A stretch of 64,000 nt of DNA, from assembly GCA_013415695.1 (NCBI GenBank), contig JAAEEP010000014.1, positions 1 through 64,000 of the forward strand, in the 5' to 3' direction. How positions within the stretch are numbered: the stretch's first letter is position 1; every line of letters begins with the position of its first letter. A program made the position numbers and the translations under genes. Below, piece by piece: positions 17,063-25,365 of this stretch. The notes under the pieces are model-generated. The model worked only from the letters and a program-made list of their open reading frames with translations, was not told where the DNA came from and did not search any database. The DNA is from Methanomassiliicoccales archaeon (GTDB taxonomy: Archaea; Thermoplasmatota; Thermoplasmata; Methanomassiliicoccales; JAAEEP01).

Positions 17063-18607
17063 CTAGAGCCTCTTGCTCATGTACACTCCCTTCCTTGAGT
17101 AACCAAGGGAGGCATAGTATCTTCGCACACCCACCCCGCTTGTCACATGCATCTCTCGACACCCCTCCTCGCGACTGATTGATTCTGCGATCTCGAGAAG
17201 ACCCTTGCCGAACCCCTTGTGCTGCCATTCATCGCTGCCTGGTTCAAGCGGAGCCATCCTCCCAAAGACCTTGAGCTCTCTCAGGCGTGCCAGGCTGTCT
17301 TCTTTGGGCTCGATTCGCAAGCGAGCGTAGCCCACCAGCGGACCATTTTCATCGAGCACGAATGATATGAAATGCTCCATGCCGCCAGAGGCATCGTAAC
17401 TCATGATCTCCGTCTGGACCTCCTCCTCGGATGGATCTAAGCCCAACAAACCTACCTCCCGGCACCGGATGCACTTGCATCCTCCTCCCATTTGGGCAAG
17501 ACGTTCGGCGACCAACTGTCTAAGATGTCCCTTATCGACCCCATCTTCTATCAGGGGGACCGGTATGTCCCTCTGTATCCTTTGTATCCTCACATATGAG
17601 GGCACAATGGCCTTCATCTGGGCGATCACCTCCGCAGCCTGGTCGGTCGAGTAAGGGAGGTATTCTCCATGCTCCCACATCTCGTATAGTTTGGTGCCCT
17701 TGACGACCAATGTAGGATATATCTTCAGCATATCCGGTCTGAATCTAGTATCGGAAAATACTCTCCTGAAGCACTCCAGATCGTTCTCAGGAGATGAGCC
17801 TGGAAGTCCAGGCATGATGTGGTAGCAGACCTTCAGACCTCTTTTCTTAGCCACTTTTGTCGCTTGAGCGACCTCCTCGATGCCGTGGCCTCGTTCCACC
17901 CCGGTAAGAACATCATCATCCAGTATCTGGACGCCGAATTCGACACGAGTGGTGCCCATGTACATTGAGAGGTCGGCGGTCTCATCATCAAAGGCATCGG
18001 GCCTCGTCTCCACGGTCATGCCAATACAGCGATGTCTCGCCGTTTCGTTGAGGGCATGGGCATCTTCCAGATCATTGGAATGGATCCCATTCATGGCATC
18101 GAAGCACCCCTTGACAAAGGATTGCTGGTAGTCAGGCTCGCGTTTGGTGAATGTGCCCCCCATCACGATGAGATCGATCTTGTCGGTCCTGTGACCGATG
18201 GCCTCCAGCTGCTTGATACGATCGATGGTCTGCCTGTATGGATCAAAATCATTTCTCAGGGCTCGTCTGGCCGCTGGCTCCTTGCCAGTGTATGACTGCG
18301 GAGATCCATTGGTAACCCCCCCAGGACAGTAGATGCAACGACCATGGGGACAGTCGGCGGGGGAAGTCATGACGGCAACAACTGCAACCCCACTGAGAGT
18401 ACGTACCGGCTTTCGCTGCAATAGAGGGATTAACAAAGGTAGGATTTCCTCGTCGGCCCACCTCAAAGTTGCTGAATTCGGAGGTACGCTGGATAGCCCT
18501 AGCTCACGACAGAGTTCTATCTTGCTCCTCTGAAGTTCCAGCTTGTCCCTCACCCGTCCTTCCAAGATGAGGGATATGAGTTTCTGGTGGTACTCGGCCT
18601 CGACCAT
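17063..18607 (-). CDS. elp3: archaeal Elp3, tRNA wobble-uridine modifying radical SAM/acetyltransferase
   Basis: The enzyme makes carboxymethyl-type modification at U34 of tRNAs using SAM and acetyl-CoA. Residues about 80-350 hold the radical SAM domain with cluster motif CPHGRCIYCPGG (about 86), followed by GTGs and the Elp3-type FDADETADLSMYMG region. The last 150 residues are a GNAT acetyltransferase (CREMHVTSGVGVRRYYASLG near the end). The ATG at 18607 (MVEAEYHQKLIS), 14 nt after the stop of the upstream gene, gives 514 residues, close to the family size; the open frame up to 18829 overlaps another gene and is low in likeness to Elp3. It is third in an operon with a regulator and a small protein. 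Confidence 0.92.
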   Translation of the reverse strand: MVEAEYHQKLISLILEGRVRDKLELQRSKIELCRELGLSSVPPNSATLRWADEEILPLLIPLLQRKPVRTLSGVAVVAVMTSPADCPHGRCIYCPGGVTNGSPQSYTGKEPAARRALRNDFDPYRQTIDRIKQLEAIGHRTDKIDLIVMGGTFTKREPDYQQSFVKGCFDAMNGIHSNDLEDAHALNETARHRCIGMTVETRPDAFDDETADLSMYMGTTRVEFGVQILDDDVLTGVERGHGIEEVAQATKVAKKRGLKVCYHIMPGLPGSSPENDLECFRRVFSDTRFRPDMLKIYPTLVVKGTKLYEMWEHGEYLPYSTDQAAEVIAQMKAIVPSYVRIQRIQRDIPVPLIEDGVDKGHLRQLVAERLAQMGGGCKCIRCREVGLLGLDPSEEEVQTEIMSYDASGGMEHFISFVLDENGPLVGYARLRIEPKEDSLARLRELKVFGRMAPLEPGSDEWQHKGFGKGLLEIAESISREEGCREMHVTSGVGVRRYYASLGYSRKGVYMSKRL

Positions 18608-18623
18608 GTTTTCTCGGTCCAGC

Positions 18624-18893
18624 TCATCCGAAATATACCCTTGTGGCTTCCGTGTCCTCTTTCTCTGGCTCCTTGGACTCGATGACATCGATAGCATAGA
18701 TAGCCATGAGCGGGATGATCCTGATCCCACCCTGCCCCTCTTCCGAATCCAGCTCGATGCATATCGCGGTCCCGTTGCCGAAAGAGGTATAGTACTTGAA
18801 CTCACCAAAGCTGACAAGGAATTCATCACCTGGCCCCTTGCTCATGATCCTGTATTTGGATCCCTTGGTGAAGGTCGGTTCTATATCCTTCAT
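18624..18893 (-). CDS. small protein of unknown function upstream of Elp3
   Basis: An 89-residue, mostly beta protein (MKDIEPTFTKGSKYRIMSKG ... GGIRIIPLMAIYAIDVIE), without cysteines except one and without a signal. I do not recognise the family; the strand pattern could be a small barrel. Its ATG overlaps the stop of the upstream regulator by 4 bp and Elp3 starts 14 nt after its stop, so it is a firm member of that operon. Confidence 0.75.
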   Translation of the reverse strand: MKDIEPTFTKGSKYRIMSKGPGDEFLVSFGEFKYYTSFGNGTAICIELDSEEGQGGIRIIPLMAIYAIDVIESKEPEKEDTEATRVYFG

Positions 18894-19288
18894 TCCCTCG
18901 CCTCCTTCTCCGCAAGCTCCTGGAAATGATCAATGGTCTTGCGGTAGCTCTCCATGGCCATCTCCACATTGGCTTCGGTGAAGCTCCACGCCTTGCGAAG
19001 GTCGCCATATCGTATCCTGTAACCCTTCTTCATCTGTCCATCCCGTTCGGTTTCCGACTCCTCAATGACATCCATCCCTTTCAGCTTGTTCAGATGCCGG
19101 TAAATGGTAGGGCGGGTGGTCTCAAGATATATGGCCATCTCATCAACCAGCCAGACACGTTTGATGTTACGCATGAAGCAGTCCATGAAGAGCCGGTATG
19201 GAACGCTTTCCTGGACGGTCCTGGCTTCCGTCTTGGGATCGTATCCTTTGGGGAGATAACCGATCTGTCTTAGAAACTGAAGAGCCAC
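18890..19288 (-). CDS. winged-helix transcriptional regulator, start uncertain
   Basis: A 132-residue protein with a winged helix-turn-helix in the middle (VWLVDEMAIYLETTRPTIYRHLNKLKGMDVIEE) and a charged helical C-terminus. It may control its own operon, which continues with the small protein and Elp3. The first standard start is GTG at 19288, but the frame remains open upstream to a stop at 19361-19363 and encodes plausible protein (for example PLTPLTNIDDVALQFLRQI) with no ATG, GTG or TTG. The true start may be non-standard, or the extra sequence is chance. Confidence 0.75.
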   Translation of the reverse strand: MALQFLRQIGYLPKGYDPKTEARTVQESVPYRLFMDCFMRNIKRVWLVDEMAIYLETTRPTIYRHLNKLKGMDVIEESETERDGQMKKGYRIRYGDLRKAWSFTEANVEMAMESYRKTIDHFQELAEKEARE

Positions 19289-19544
19289 ATCATCGATGTT
19301 GGTGAGTGGTGTCAGTGGGGTGTTGCTAATAACACTTAACTCGAAAATTTCATCACCAGATCACCACTAATGAAGTCATTGAATTTAATTATTTTTAATT
19401 CACCTAATTATTGAAAGGTGTATCATTCACTATGCATGTGATCGTCTTTTCCGTCGTGATTAATGATAGGTTATCACACTTGGGTACAATAAGGACTAGC
19501 AACCTGTACATATAGGATAACATATTCCTAATTATAAAAAAATG

Positions 19545-19555
19545 ATAAATATACC
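19545..19555 (+). promoter_or_regulatory. TATA box of ABC substrate-binding protein gene
   Basis: ATAAATATACC about 33 nt before the ATG at 19585, in a strongly AT-rich 296-bp intergenic stretch that holds no recognisable gene. A TAGGTG just before the ATG can act as a weak ribosome site. The distance predicts a leader of only a few bases. Confidence 0.5.
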
Positions 19556-19584
19556 CTTTTTATTCCAGATTAGTAGGTGTTAAT

Positions 19585-20673
19585 ATGAATTTCAAGACAA
19601 TATTGGCAGCGGTGATAGTCGCGGTTATTGTGATTGCTGGAATTGCCGGTGCGTATTGGCTTACTCAGGAGGAGGAGGGAAATGTTGTCTACTGGACGCC
19701 TATTGCCCCAAACCTCCAGAAAGCCGCCGTTGCGTCCGGAGAGGTTGATGGTGGGGTTGCTTGGGAACCCTACTGCTCAGACGGATTCCTAGACGGCACC
19801 ACCAATGTCTGGAAGTGGTCTGACGAGCTTTGGCCGGGGCATCCATGTTGCGTAGTCGCAGTGGATAACCAATTTGCCGTTGATCATCCTGATTTGGTGA
19901 AGAGAGTAGTGAAAGTCCATGTCGAAGCCAACCGTTGGATTGCCGAGGCTCTCTCCAACACCTCAAGTGCCAACTATACAATGCTCTTGGAGATGGGTGC
20001 TGATTTCAGCAACAGGAACACAACAGTTATTGCGAGCTCCCTTGAGCATCTGAAGTTCCAGTACGAATTCGATCAGGAGTTCATGGACGGTCTTGAGGTC
20101 ATTACTGAGAAGTACATCGAGCAGGGACTAGTAGCAGAATCGAAGATTCAGGAGAGAGGTTACTCCAATATTAGCGACTTCGTTGCCTCCTTCATCAACC
20201 CGGCATGGTTGGTGGACATCGATGATGTTCAGCCAAGCGAAACCATCTTGGGTCAGGTGAGACTCGCATATCTCACTGGGGATGTTCATCAGCTAGCAAG
20301 AGTGGTCGCGATGAACACCACTGTCGGTGGCGGGGAGAACCTATTCGTGAAGTACGGTATCGGCATCATTGATCCCAATCCTGGTGGTTATGCGAACGGT
20401 GGTGCGGTCATGACCGCTTTTGCCGGAGGCCAGTGTGATATTGGTTTCCTGGGAAGCCCACCTGCGATCCTTCAACATCTGAACGCAGGGGTTGACATAA
20501 GTCTCGCATCTGTCGTAAACACAGAGGGATCTGCTATTTTCGTAAACCCCTCGATTACATCGATAGATGATTTCAAAGGGAAGACCTTTGCCACGCCTGG
20601 GGTTTCATCCATCCAGCATCTGATGCTACTGGACTACCTGACCGGCCAGGGTTTTGAGGTCAAACAGGCGTGA
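19585..20673 (+). CDS. NitT/TauT-type ABC substrate-binding protein, circularly permuted
   Basis: Membrane-anchored binding protein (hydrophobic anchor about residues 5-26). All landmarks of the NMT1/SsuA family are present but in the wrong order. VDGGVAWEPY (54-63) and HPDLVKRVVK (101-110), which belong to the second half, come first. They are followed by QVRLAYLTGDVHQL (224-237), CDIGFLGSPPAIL (284-296) and IDDFKGKTFATPGVSS (327-342), which belong to the first half. The protein ends at YLTGQGFEVKQA, just where VVYWTPIAP at residues 34-42 should follow. New termini therefore fall in the second lobe, and the old N- and C-termini are joined around residues 205-224. The reading frame is unbroken across both joints. 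Permease and ATPase genes follow, so it probably serves an importer of nitrate, sulfonate, thiamine precursor or a similar small molecule. Confidence 0.85.
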   Translation: MNFKTILAAVIVAVIVIAGIAGAYWLTQEEEGNVVYWTPIAPNLQKAAVASGEVDGGVAWEPYCSDGFLDGTTNVWKWSDELWPGHPCCVVAVDNQFAVDHPDLVKRVVKVHVEANRWIAEALSNTSSANYTMLLEMGADFSNRNTTVIASSLEHLKFQYEFDQEFMDGLEVITEKYIEQGLVAESKIQERGYSNISDFVASFINPAWLVDIDDVQPSETILGQVRLAYLTGDVHQLARVVAMNTTVGGGENLFVKYGIGIIDPNPGGYANGGAVMTAFAGGQCDIGFLGSPPAILQHLNAGVDISLASVVNTEGSAIFVNPSITSIDDFKGKTFATPGVSSIQHLMLLDYLTGQGFEVKQA

Positions 20674-20727
20674 TAGCTGCACTTCCTCAAACCCCTTTTC
20701 AAACCTTTTAACAAACTTTTTAAATCT

Positions 20728-20737
20728 GTTAAATATA
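20728..20737 (+). promoter_or_regulatory. internal TATA box before ABC permease gene
   Basis: GTTAAATATA, 24-33 nt before the ATG at 20761. Immediately upstream are three T-rich runs after C-rich bases (20692-20722), which could end transcription of the binding-protein gene. Together they suggest that the binding protein and the permease/ATPase pair are transcribed partly separately. Confidence 0.4.
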
Positions 20738-20760
20738 GTCCCGTGAGAGGCTGGGGTTAG

Positions 20761-21621
20761 ATGAATAGACCCGTGGTAGATGATAACAAGACCAATGGGG
20801 ATCGTCCTTCTCGCAATGGAATTGTGAAATGGTTCACGAGGCTTTTCGATCTTAAGGTCATCAGGACTATCGTAATCACCATCATATCGCTCACGGCATT
20901 CGTAGTGGTCTGGCAGGTAATAGCCAATGCATTGTCCAGCGAGTTCTTACCCCCGCCTGGTGATGTCTTTGACGCTTTCATTATCGTTTTCCAAGGACCA
21001 GATCCAGCCACAGGTCTCTCGATGTGGGACCACATCTGGGCAAGCCTTCAACGCTTCATTCTTGGTTTCATATTGGCCTTTGTTATTGCAGTCCCGCTTG
21101 GTTTAATAATGGGATTCTCGAAGATCGCCGAGGATTTCGGTAAGCCAATCGTTGAGATATTCCGCCCAATACCGCCTATCGCCTGGATTCCTTTTCTCCT
21201 CATCGTTCTTGGCTCCATACTCGGTCCAGTCGTCGCTATCTTCATCGGTGTATTCTTTCCAGTCCTGTCCAATGTCATCTTCGGAGTGAAGAGTGTGGAT
21301 CCTATCCTAATGGATGCGGCAAGAACGCTTGGTTCAAGCAAGCCCACGCTCTTCAGAAAGGTCATTTTCCCGTCGACTGTTCCCTATCTGATGACCGGGA
21401 TAACAATAGGATTGGGCATAGGGTGGATGTGCATAGTTGCAGCGGAGTTCTTTGGAGCTAGAGGAGGGGGGGTGGGTCAATTCATCATTCAACAGAGCAA
21501 CATTGGAAGATGGGATTGGATGTTCGCGGGACTGATCGTGATCGCCATCCTTGGTTTCGTCACAACCGGATTCAGTCGTTTCATTGAAAGGAGGGTGTCT
21601 AATTGGATGGGACAAATGTAG
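20761..21621 (+). CDS. ABC transporter permease, NitT/TauT (SsuC/TauC) type
   Basis: A 286-residue membrane protein with six hydrophobic segments after a cytoplasmic N-terminus. The EAA loop that contacts the ATPase is clear: DAARTLGSSKPTLFRKVIFP (about residues 183-202). PIPPIAWIPFLLI before it and GIGWMCIVAAEFFGARGG after it are typical of the SsuC/TauC/NrtB group. It is the channel of the importer whose binding protein lies 87 bp upstream, and its ATPase overlaps its 3' end by 19 bp. Confidence 0.92.
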   Translation: MNRPVVDDNKTNGDRPSRNGIVKWFTRLFDLKVIRTIVITIISLTAFVVVWQVIANALSSEFLPPPGDVFDAFIIVFQGPDPATGLSMWDHIWASLQRFILGFILAFVIAVPLGLIMGFSKIAEDFGKPIVEIFRPIPPIAWIPFLLIVLGSILGPVVAIFIGVFFPVLSNVIFGVKSVDPILMDAARTLGSSKPTLFRKVIFPSTVPYLMTGITIGLGIGWMCIVAAEFFGARGGGVGQFIIQQSNIGRWDWMFAGLIVIAILGFVTTGFSRFIERRVSNWMGQM

Positions 21622-22400
21622 TGCTTTCCATAGAGAATCTGAAGAAGGTCTTCGAGAAGGACGAGGACACCCTGGTTGCCATCCATGATTTCAATCTTAA
21701 TGTGAGTAATGGTGAGTTTGTCTGCGTACTTGGTCCCTCGGGTTGTGGAAAGACCACACTCCTGAGGATAATTGCGGGCTTAGTCGAACCATCAGGTGGG
21801 CGAATCCTACTCAACGGAAAAAAGATAGAAGGACCGGGTTCTGATAGAGGGATGGTGTTTCAGGAATTCGCCTTATTCCCTTGGAGAACGGTCAGGAAGA
21901 ACATTGAGTTTGGGCTTGAAATCAAGAACATTACCAAGGAGGTCAGGCACGCTACATCTCAGAAATACATAGAATTGGTTGGCCTCTCTGGATTCGAGAA
22001 CTCTCACCCCTATGAGCTTTCTGGTGGAATGAAACAGAGAGTGGGTATAGCTCGAGCCCTTGCTAATGACCCGTCAATCCTATTGATGGACGAACCATTC
22101 GGTGCCCTGGATGCCCAGACAAGGAATCAAATGCAGAAAGAGCTCCTAAGAATCTGGAAGGAGACAGGTAAAACTGTGGTATTCATCACTCATTCCGTGG
22201 ATGAGGCAGTTTATCTTTCTGACAGAATAGTGGTGATGAGCCCCAGACCAGGTACTGTAGCGGATATTTTCGAGATTACCCTCCCTCGACCGCGGGACAG
22301 GGCCGATGTCGAATTCGCTTCTCTAAGGAAGAGTATCCTCTCGGAGATCGAGAACATGGCAAATGCATCTAAGCCGACTTCTCCGCCGCATCCTCAATAG
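21603..22400 (+). CDS. ABC transporter ATPase, NitT/TauT (SsuB/TauB) type
   Basis: A 265-residue ATP-binding subunit. Walker A is GPSGCGKTT (about 44-52), the Q-loop is in VFQEFALFPWRTV, the signature ELSGGMKQRVGIARAL follows, Walker B is ILLMDEPFGALD, and the switch histidine is in FITHSVDEAVYLSDRI. FPWRTV and RPGTVADI are characteristic of the nitrate/sulfonate/taurine group. The start is TTG at 21603, 7 nt after AAAGGAGGG; a GTG at 21621 is possible but poorly spaced. It couples ATP hydrolysis to the permease. The last 32 bp overlap the convergent regulator gene. Confidence 0.93.
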   Translation: MDGTNVVLSIENLKKVFEKDEDTLVAIHDFNLNVSNGEFVCVLGPSGCGKTTLLRIIAGLVEPSGGRILLNGKKIEGPGSDRGMVFQEFALFPWRTVRKNIEFGLEIKNITKEVRHATSQKYIELVGLSGFENSHPYELSGGMKQRVGIARALANDPSILLMDEPFGALDAQTRNQMQKELLRIWKETGKTVVFITHSVDEAVYLSDRIVVMSPRPGTVADIFEITLPRPRDRADVEFASLRKSILSEIENMANASKPTSPPHPQ

Positions 22401-22890
22401 CCTTGAGCATACTCGCTTTGGGGATGATCACGGTAACAGGGACAGTCAGAAGCTTTTCAATTGTCGGGGCAACTATTGGGGCACATACCACCGCTATCGC
22501 GCCATCCTTTTCCGCATTCACGGCGGCGATTATTGCCTCCTCAATTGTGGTTGCGGGGTATTCCTTGACCCTGACATTCTTTTCGCCAATTCGAACGATA
22601 CGTTCCACTATCGTGTTGAGGACTGGGCGACTAGCGATAACCGCTATGAAGTTGCCTCCTGGGTGGTTCTCAAGCTTCCTTACGGCATATATGATGCTCC
22701 TGACGGTCCGAAGGTTGGGTTCTCTCTCCTCCTGCATGATCTTGTAGACCGTGCTCTGGGATATCCCAGTACGGGAGCAGAACTCATGAATGCTCATCTC
22801 TAGATCTTCGTCCAGAACTTTGCGCAGAGAAGTCTTAAACCCTCCCGAACCGCGAAGGATGCCGGCTATCAGCTCGTCGACTAGTGACAT
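22369..22890 (-). CDS. helix-turn-helix regulator (COG1709-like)
   Basis: A 173-residue protein. Residues about 30-65 form a lambda-repressor/Xre-type helix-turn-helix (MSIHEFCSRTGISQSTVYKI), followed by a conserved hinge (REPNLRTVRSIIYAV). The C-terminal 100 residues (FIAVIASRPVLNTIV ... VRVKEYPATTIEEAIIAA) have the alternating strand-helix pattern of a ligand-sensing domain found in predicted archaeal regulators of COG1709. It starts 5 nt after the thioredoxin reductase stop, so they are probably co-transcribed, and it may respond to redox state. The neighbouring transporter is a second possible target. Confidence 0.75.
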   Translation of the reverse strand: MSLVDELIAGILRGSGGFKTSLRKVLDEDLEMSIHEFCSRTGISQSTVYKIMQEEREPNLRTVRSIIYAVRKLENHPGGNFIAVIASRPVLNTIVERIVRIGEKNVRVKEYPATTIEEAIIAAVNAEKDGAIAVVCAPIVAPTIEKLLTVPVTVIIPKASMLKAIEDAAEKSA

Positions 22891-22895
22891 TTGAT

Positions 22896-23780
22896 CTATT
22901 CCCCTTTCACCATCTTGGCGGCGTTGTCACCAGCGATGCATCCCTGACCCACCGCCCGGGCCAACTGCCATGGTTTTCCAGTGACGTCTCCGCACGCGAA
23001 GGCCCCCTTCACCTCGGTCTGGCAATCCTCATCAACCTTGATCTTACCAGATGGATCTGGGATAATATCGATATCCAGAGCAAGCTCCATGGAGCCTTTG
23101 GCTCCAAGCTCGATGAAAACCCCGTTGACCTCGATGATCCTACCGCCTTCGAGTTCGATCCCAGTGACCAGCTTCTCACCGAGAATCCTCTCGATCCTCC
23201 CCGGGTGAATGACCTCAATGTCACTTTTCTCGACCTTCGCCATCAGAGGTTTGGCCACCTGCATTTCATCTGCTATCCAGTAGACCTTGGATGCGTACTC
23301 CTTCAACAGCAATGCAGAGGCAGCCGCCTCACTCTCCCCTCCCACTACGGCTACCACCTTTCCCCTGAAGAAGTTGCAGTCGCACTGAGCACAGTAGCTT
23401 ACCCCACGACCATAATACTCTTTCTCGCCCTCTGCTCCAAGCTTCTTACGAGAAATACCAGGGGCCAGGATGATCGCTTTTGTGGTAATCTCTGTGTCGT
23501 GGTCTGTAAGGACCTTGAATCCATTATCGATTTTCTCTAGCTTCACTACCTCTTCCCTTAGCACCTCAGTACCGAATCGCTCTGCCTGGTGAACACCTGC
23601 ATCCACCAGATCTCTTCCATTAATGAGCTTTATTCCGAAGTAGTTCTCCACTTCATGACCAAATATGGCACTCTTCTCAGGATGCCCGATCATTATTGTA
23701 TCAGCTTTCTTCCTTGATGAATGAATAGCGGCCTGGATCCCAGCTGGACCGCAACCGATTATTGTAACATCTGCCTGCAA
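22896..23780 (-). CDS. thioredoxin reductase-like flavoprotein
   Basis: FAD-dependent dithiol-disulfide reductase, 294 residues. FAD is bound by GCGPAGIQAA (9-18) and GAFACGDVTGKPWQLARAVGQG near the end. The redox-active pair is Cys130/Cys133 in SYCAQCDC. The second Rossmann motif is VVGGESEAAASA (146-157). The usual NADPH 2'-phosphate motif HRRxxxR is absent; the equivalent region reads WIADEMQVAKP. Thermoplasma thioredoxin reductase also fails to use NADPH and a methanogen homologue uses F420H2, so the electron donor here may be unusual. A thioredoxin gene lies just upstream (23941-24336). Confidence 0.88.
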   Translation of the reverse strand: MQADVTIIGCGPAGIQAAIHSSRKKADTIMIGHPEKSAIFGHEVENYFGIKLINGRDLVDAGVHQAERFGTEVLREEVVKLEKIDNGFKVLTDHDTEITTKAIILAPGISRKKLGAEGEKEYYGRGVSYCAQCDCNFFRGKVVAVVGGESEAAASALLLKEYASKVYWIADEMQVAKPLMAKVEKSDIEVIHPGRIERILGEKLVTGIELEGGRIIEVNGVFIELGAKGSMELALDIDIIPDPSGKIKVDEDCQTEVKGAFACGDVTGKPWQLARAVGQGCIAGDNAAKMVKGE

Positions 23781-23940
23781 AGCATCTCCCCACTTCCTAT
23801 TGTCTTAAGTGCCTCTTAGAGATTTCGAGTAGATGGATTTGAAGTGAGCTTGAAAATTGTAAAATCGATGGTCTAGCCAATCAAGGCCATGAGAAAGGCT
23901 AGACCACGTTTTTCAGGATGAATTAGGATTTTCAATTGGT

Positions 23941-24336
23941 TCAGATGAAGGTGTTCAGCTTCTGCTTGAGCGCTTCTTTGGGAAAGGCTCCAACGATCTG
24001 ATCAATGATATGACCTTCCCTGAACACCAGCAAAGTGGGAATAGCGTAGATGTTGAAATCTCTCGCAATGCCTTGGTTCTCGTCGGTGTTGAGCTTTCCG
24101 AAGGCGATCTTGCCTTTCATCTCGTGTGAAAGCTCCTCGATAATGGGGGCTATCATCTTGCAGGGCCCACACCAAGGAGCCCAGCAGTCGACTACCGTTA
24201 TGGGATACTTACTTACAAAATCGCCGAAGTTACCGTCATTCACCTCGACCGGTCCAGTGGGCCAACCGTTGCCCTTAGAAGCCTCATTCATGATATCATC
24301 CATCATCTTCTTCTTGATCTTATCAATCTCGTCCAT
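23941..24336 (-). CDS. thioredoxin
   Basis: A classical thioredoxin with active site WCGPCK (about Cys56/Cys59 of 131), the cis-proline in YAIPTLLVF, and VGAFPKEALKQKL at the end. A 45-residue charged N-terminal extension (DEIDKIKKKMMDDIM ...) precedes the thioredoxin fold, as in several archaeal members. The ATG at 24336 has GGAG 9 nt upstream; the ATG at 24351 would add five residues. It is the probable substrate of the reductase 160 bp downstream. Confidence 0.92.
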   Translation of the reverse strand: MDEIDKIKKKMMDDIMNEASKGNGWPTGPVEVNDGNFGDFVSKYPITVVDCWAPWCGPCKMIAPIIEELSHEMKGKIAFGKLNTDENQGIARDFNIYAIPTLLVFREGHIIDQIVGAFPKEALKQKLNTFI

Positions 24337-24548
24337 AAGGATACACTCCATCGGTTGTGCAATCCTGGTGCAAAACCAAATCCACAGAATCTATTAAAAA
24401 CCTTTTGCTCCGACAGCCTATGAATATTGAACGAAATTTCTTCTTCGAAAAATGGATTTCTGGTAATGAAATCGAGGAATTGCTGCATTGGGGCCAGTTC
24501 CGAAGCATTTTTAAGAAGCAATTGCAATACGAGCGACTGTGATTGCAG

Positions 24549-24812
24549 ATGTTGGAGGAAGCGTCTGAGTTCATTGGGCTCCAGGTGTACACCCCAAAGG
24601 GAATCTTCTTGGGGAACGTAAACAACCTCGTAATTGACCTCGAGAAGAAGCTGATCGACGGTCTGTTCGTCAGCGAGACCAACCCCCTACTGGTGGAAGA
24701 TTCGAAGCCGGTCAATGTGCCATTCAGATGGATCCAATCCGTGGGAGACATAATCCTTCTGAAGTACTTCCCGAAACGGGTGAGCACTAGACCGCAGGGT
24801 CCCCCTCTGTGA
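24549..24812 (+). CDS. PRC-barrel domain protein
   Basis: An 87-residue PRC-barrel protein (FIGLQVYTPKGIFLGNVNNL ... FRWIQSVGDIILLKYFPKR). It has the same general form as the 13707 gene but is divergent and has a basic C-terminus. The ATG at 24549 is preferred over TTG at 24543; CATTTTTAAG (24506-24515) about 34 nt upstream is a plausible TATA element. Function unknown; adaptor or RNA-associated roles are proposed for the family. The 190 bp between it and the thioredoxin gene otherwise look like two divergent promoters. Confidence 0.8.
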   Translation: MLEEASEFIGLQVYTPKGIFLGNVNNLVIDLEKKLIDGLFVSETNPLLVEDSKPVNVPFRWIQSVGDIILLKYFPKRVSTRPQGPPL

Positions 24813-24855
24813 TCGGGTAAAATCTTTTTCTATTCATACCCCTCTAGCTTCCAGT

Positions 24856-25365
24856 ATGTGCTTTAGTTTTGCCGAAGGGATCTATATCGATCCCACTGCA
24901 ATTATTATCGGAAATGTCAAGATCCATGAGGGAGCTAGCATCTGGCCGTATGCCGTGATCCGCGGGGACGCGAATTCTATAGAAATCGGAGAAGGGTCTA
25001 ACATTCAGGAGCATGTCATGATCCACGTTGATCACATCGATACAGCATTCATTGGCAAGGATGTTTCGGTGGGCCATGGGGCCGTGATTCACGGTGCCCA
25101 TATAGGCAACAGATGCATCATTGGAATGCATAGCACGATCCTCAATGGAGCCGAGATAGGAGATGACTCCATCATTGGGGCGGGAACCGTGGTAACCAGC
25201 GGAATGAAGATCCCGCCAAAATCGATTGTGGTGGGTGTGCCCGGTAAGATAATCAAGGAAAATCAGGAATCTAACAGGGAGGCTGCAGAGACGAATGCGA
25301 AGGCTTACCACAAGTTCAGGGACGAGTATATCGCGGGGAAACATAAGCGCTACATGGGCCCCTAA
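24856..25365 (+). CDS. gamma-class carbonic anhydrase family protein
   Basis: Left-handed beta-helix trimer protein, 169 residues. The signature run is SIWPYAVIRGDANSIEIG, then SNIQEHVMIHVD and VGHGAVIHGAHIGN, whose histidines are the three metal ligands of gamma carbonic anhydrases. IIGAGTVVTSG and VVGVPGKII close the helix, and the last 35 residues form the C-terminal helix. It may hydrate CO2 in the cytosol, but many family members have other or no known activity. Its last 50 bp overlap the convergent HD-domain gene. Confidence 0.88.
   Translation: MCFSFAEGIYIDPTAIIIGNVKIHEGASIWPYAVIRGDANSIEIGEGSNIQEHVMIHVDHIDTAFIGKDVSVGHGAVIHGAHIGNRCIIGMHSTILNGAEIGDDSIIGAGTVVTSGMKIPPKSIVVGVPGKIIKENQESNREAAETNAKAYHKFRDEYIAGKHKRYMGP

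Noticed and set aside
18608-18829. Upstream extension of Elp3
   Set aside because: It overlaps the 89-residue gene that is tied to the regulator by a 4-bp overlap, and the extension is Ser/Arg-rich, unlike Elp3.
19585-20673. The permuted binding protein as a simple chimera of two partial genes
   Set aside because: Each half is represented once, the halves complement each other exactly, and the frame is open across both joints; an assembly fault still needs read-level exclusion.
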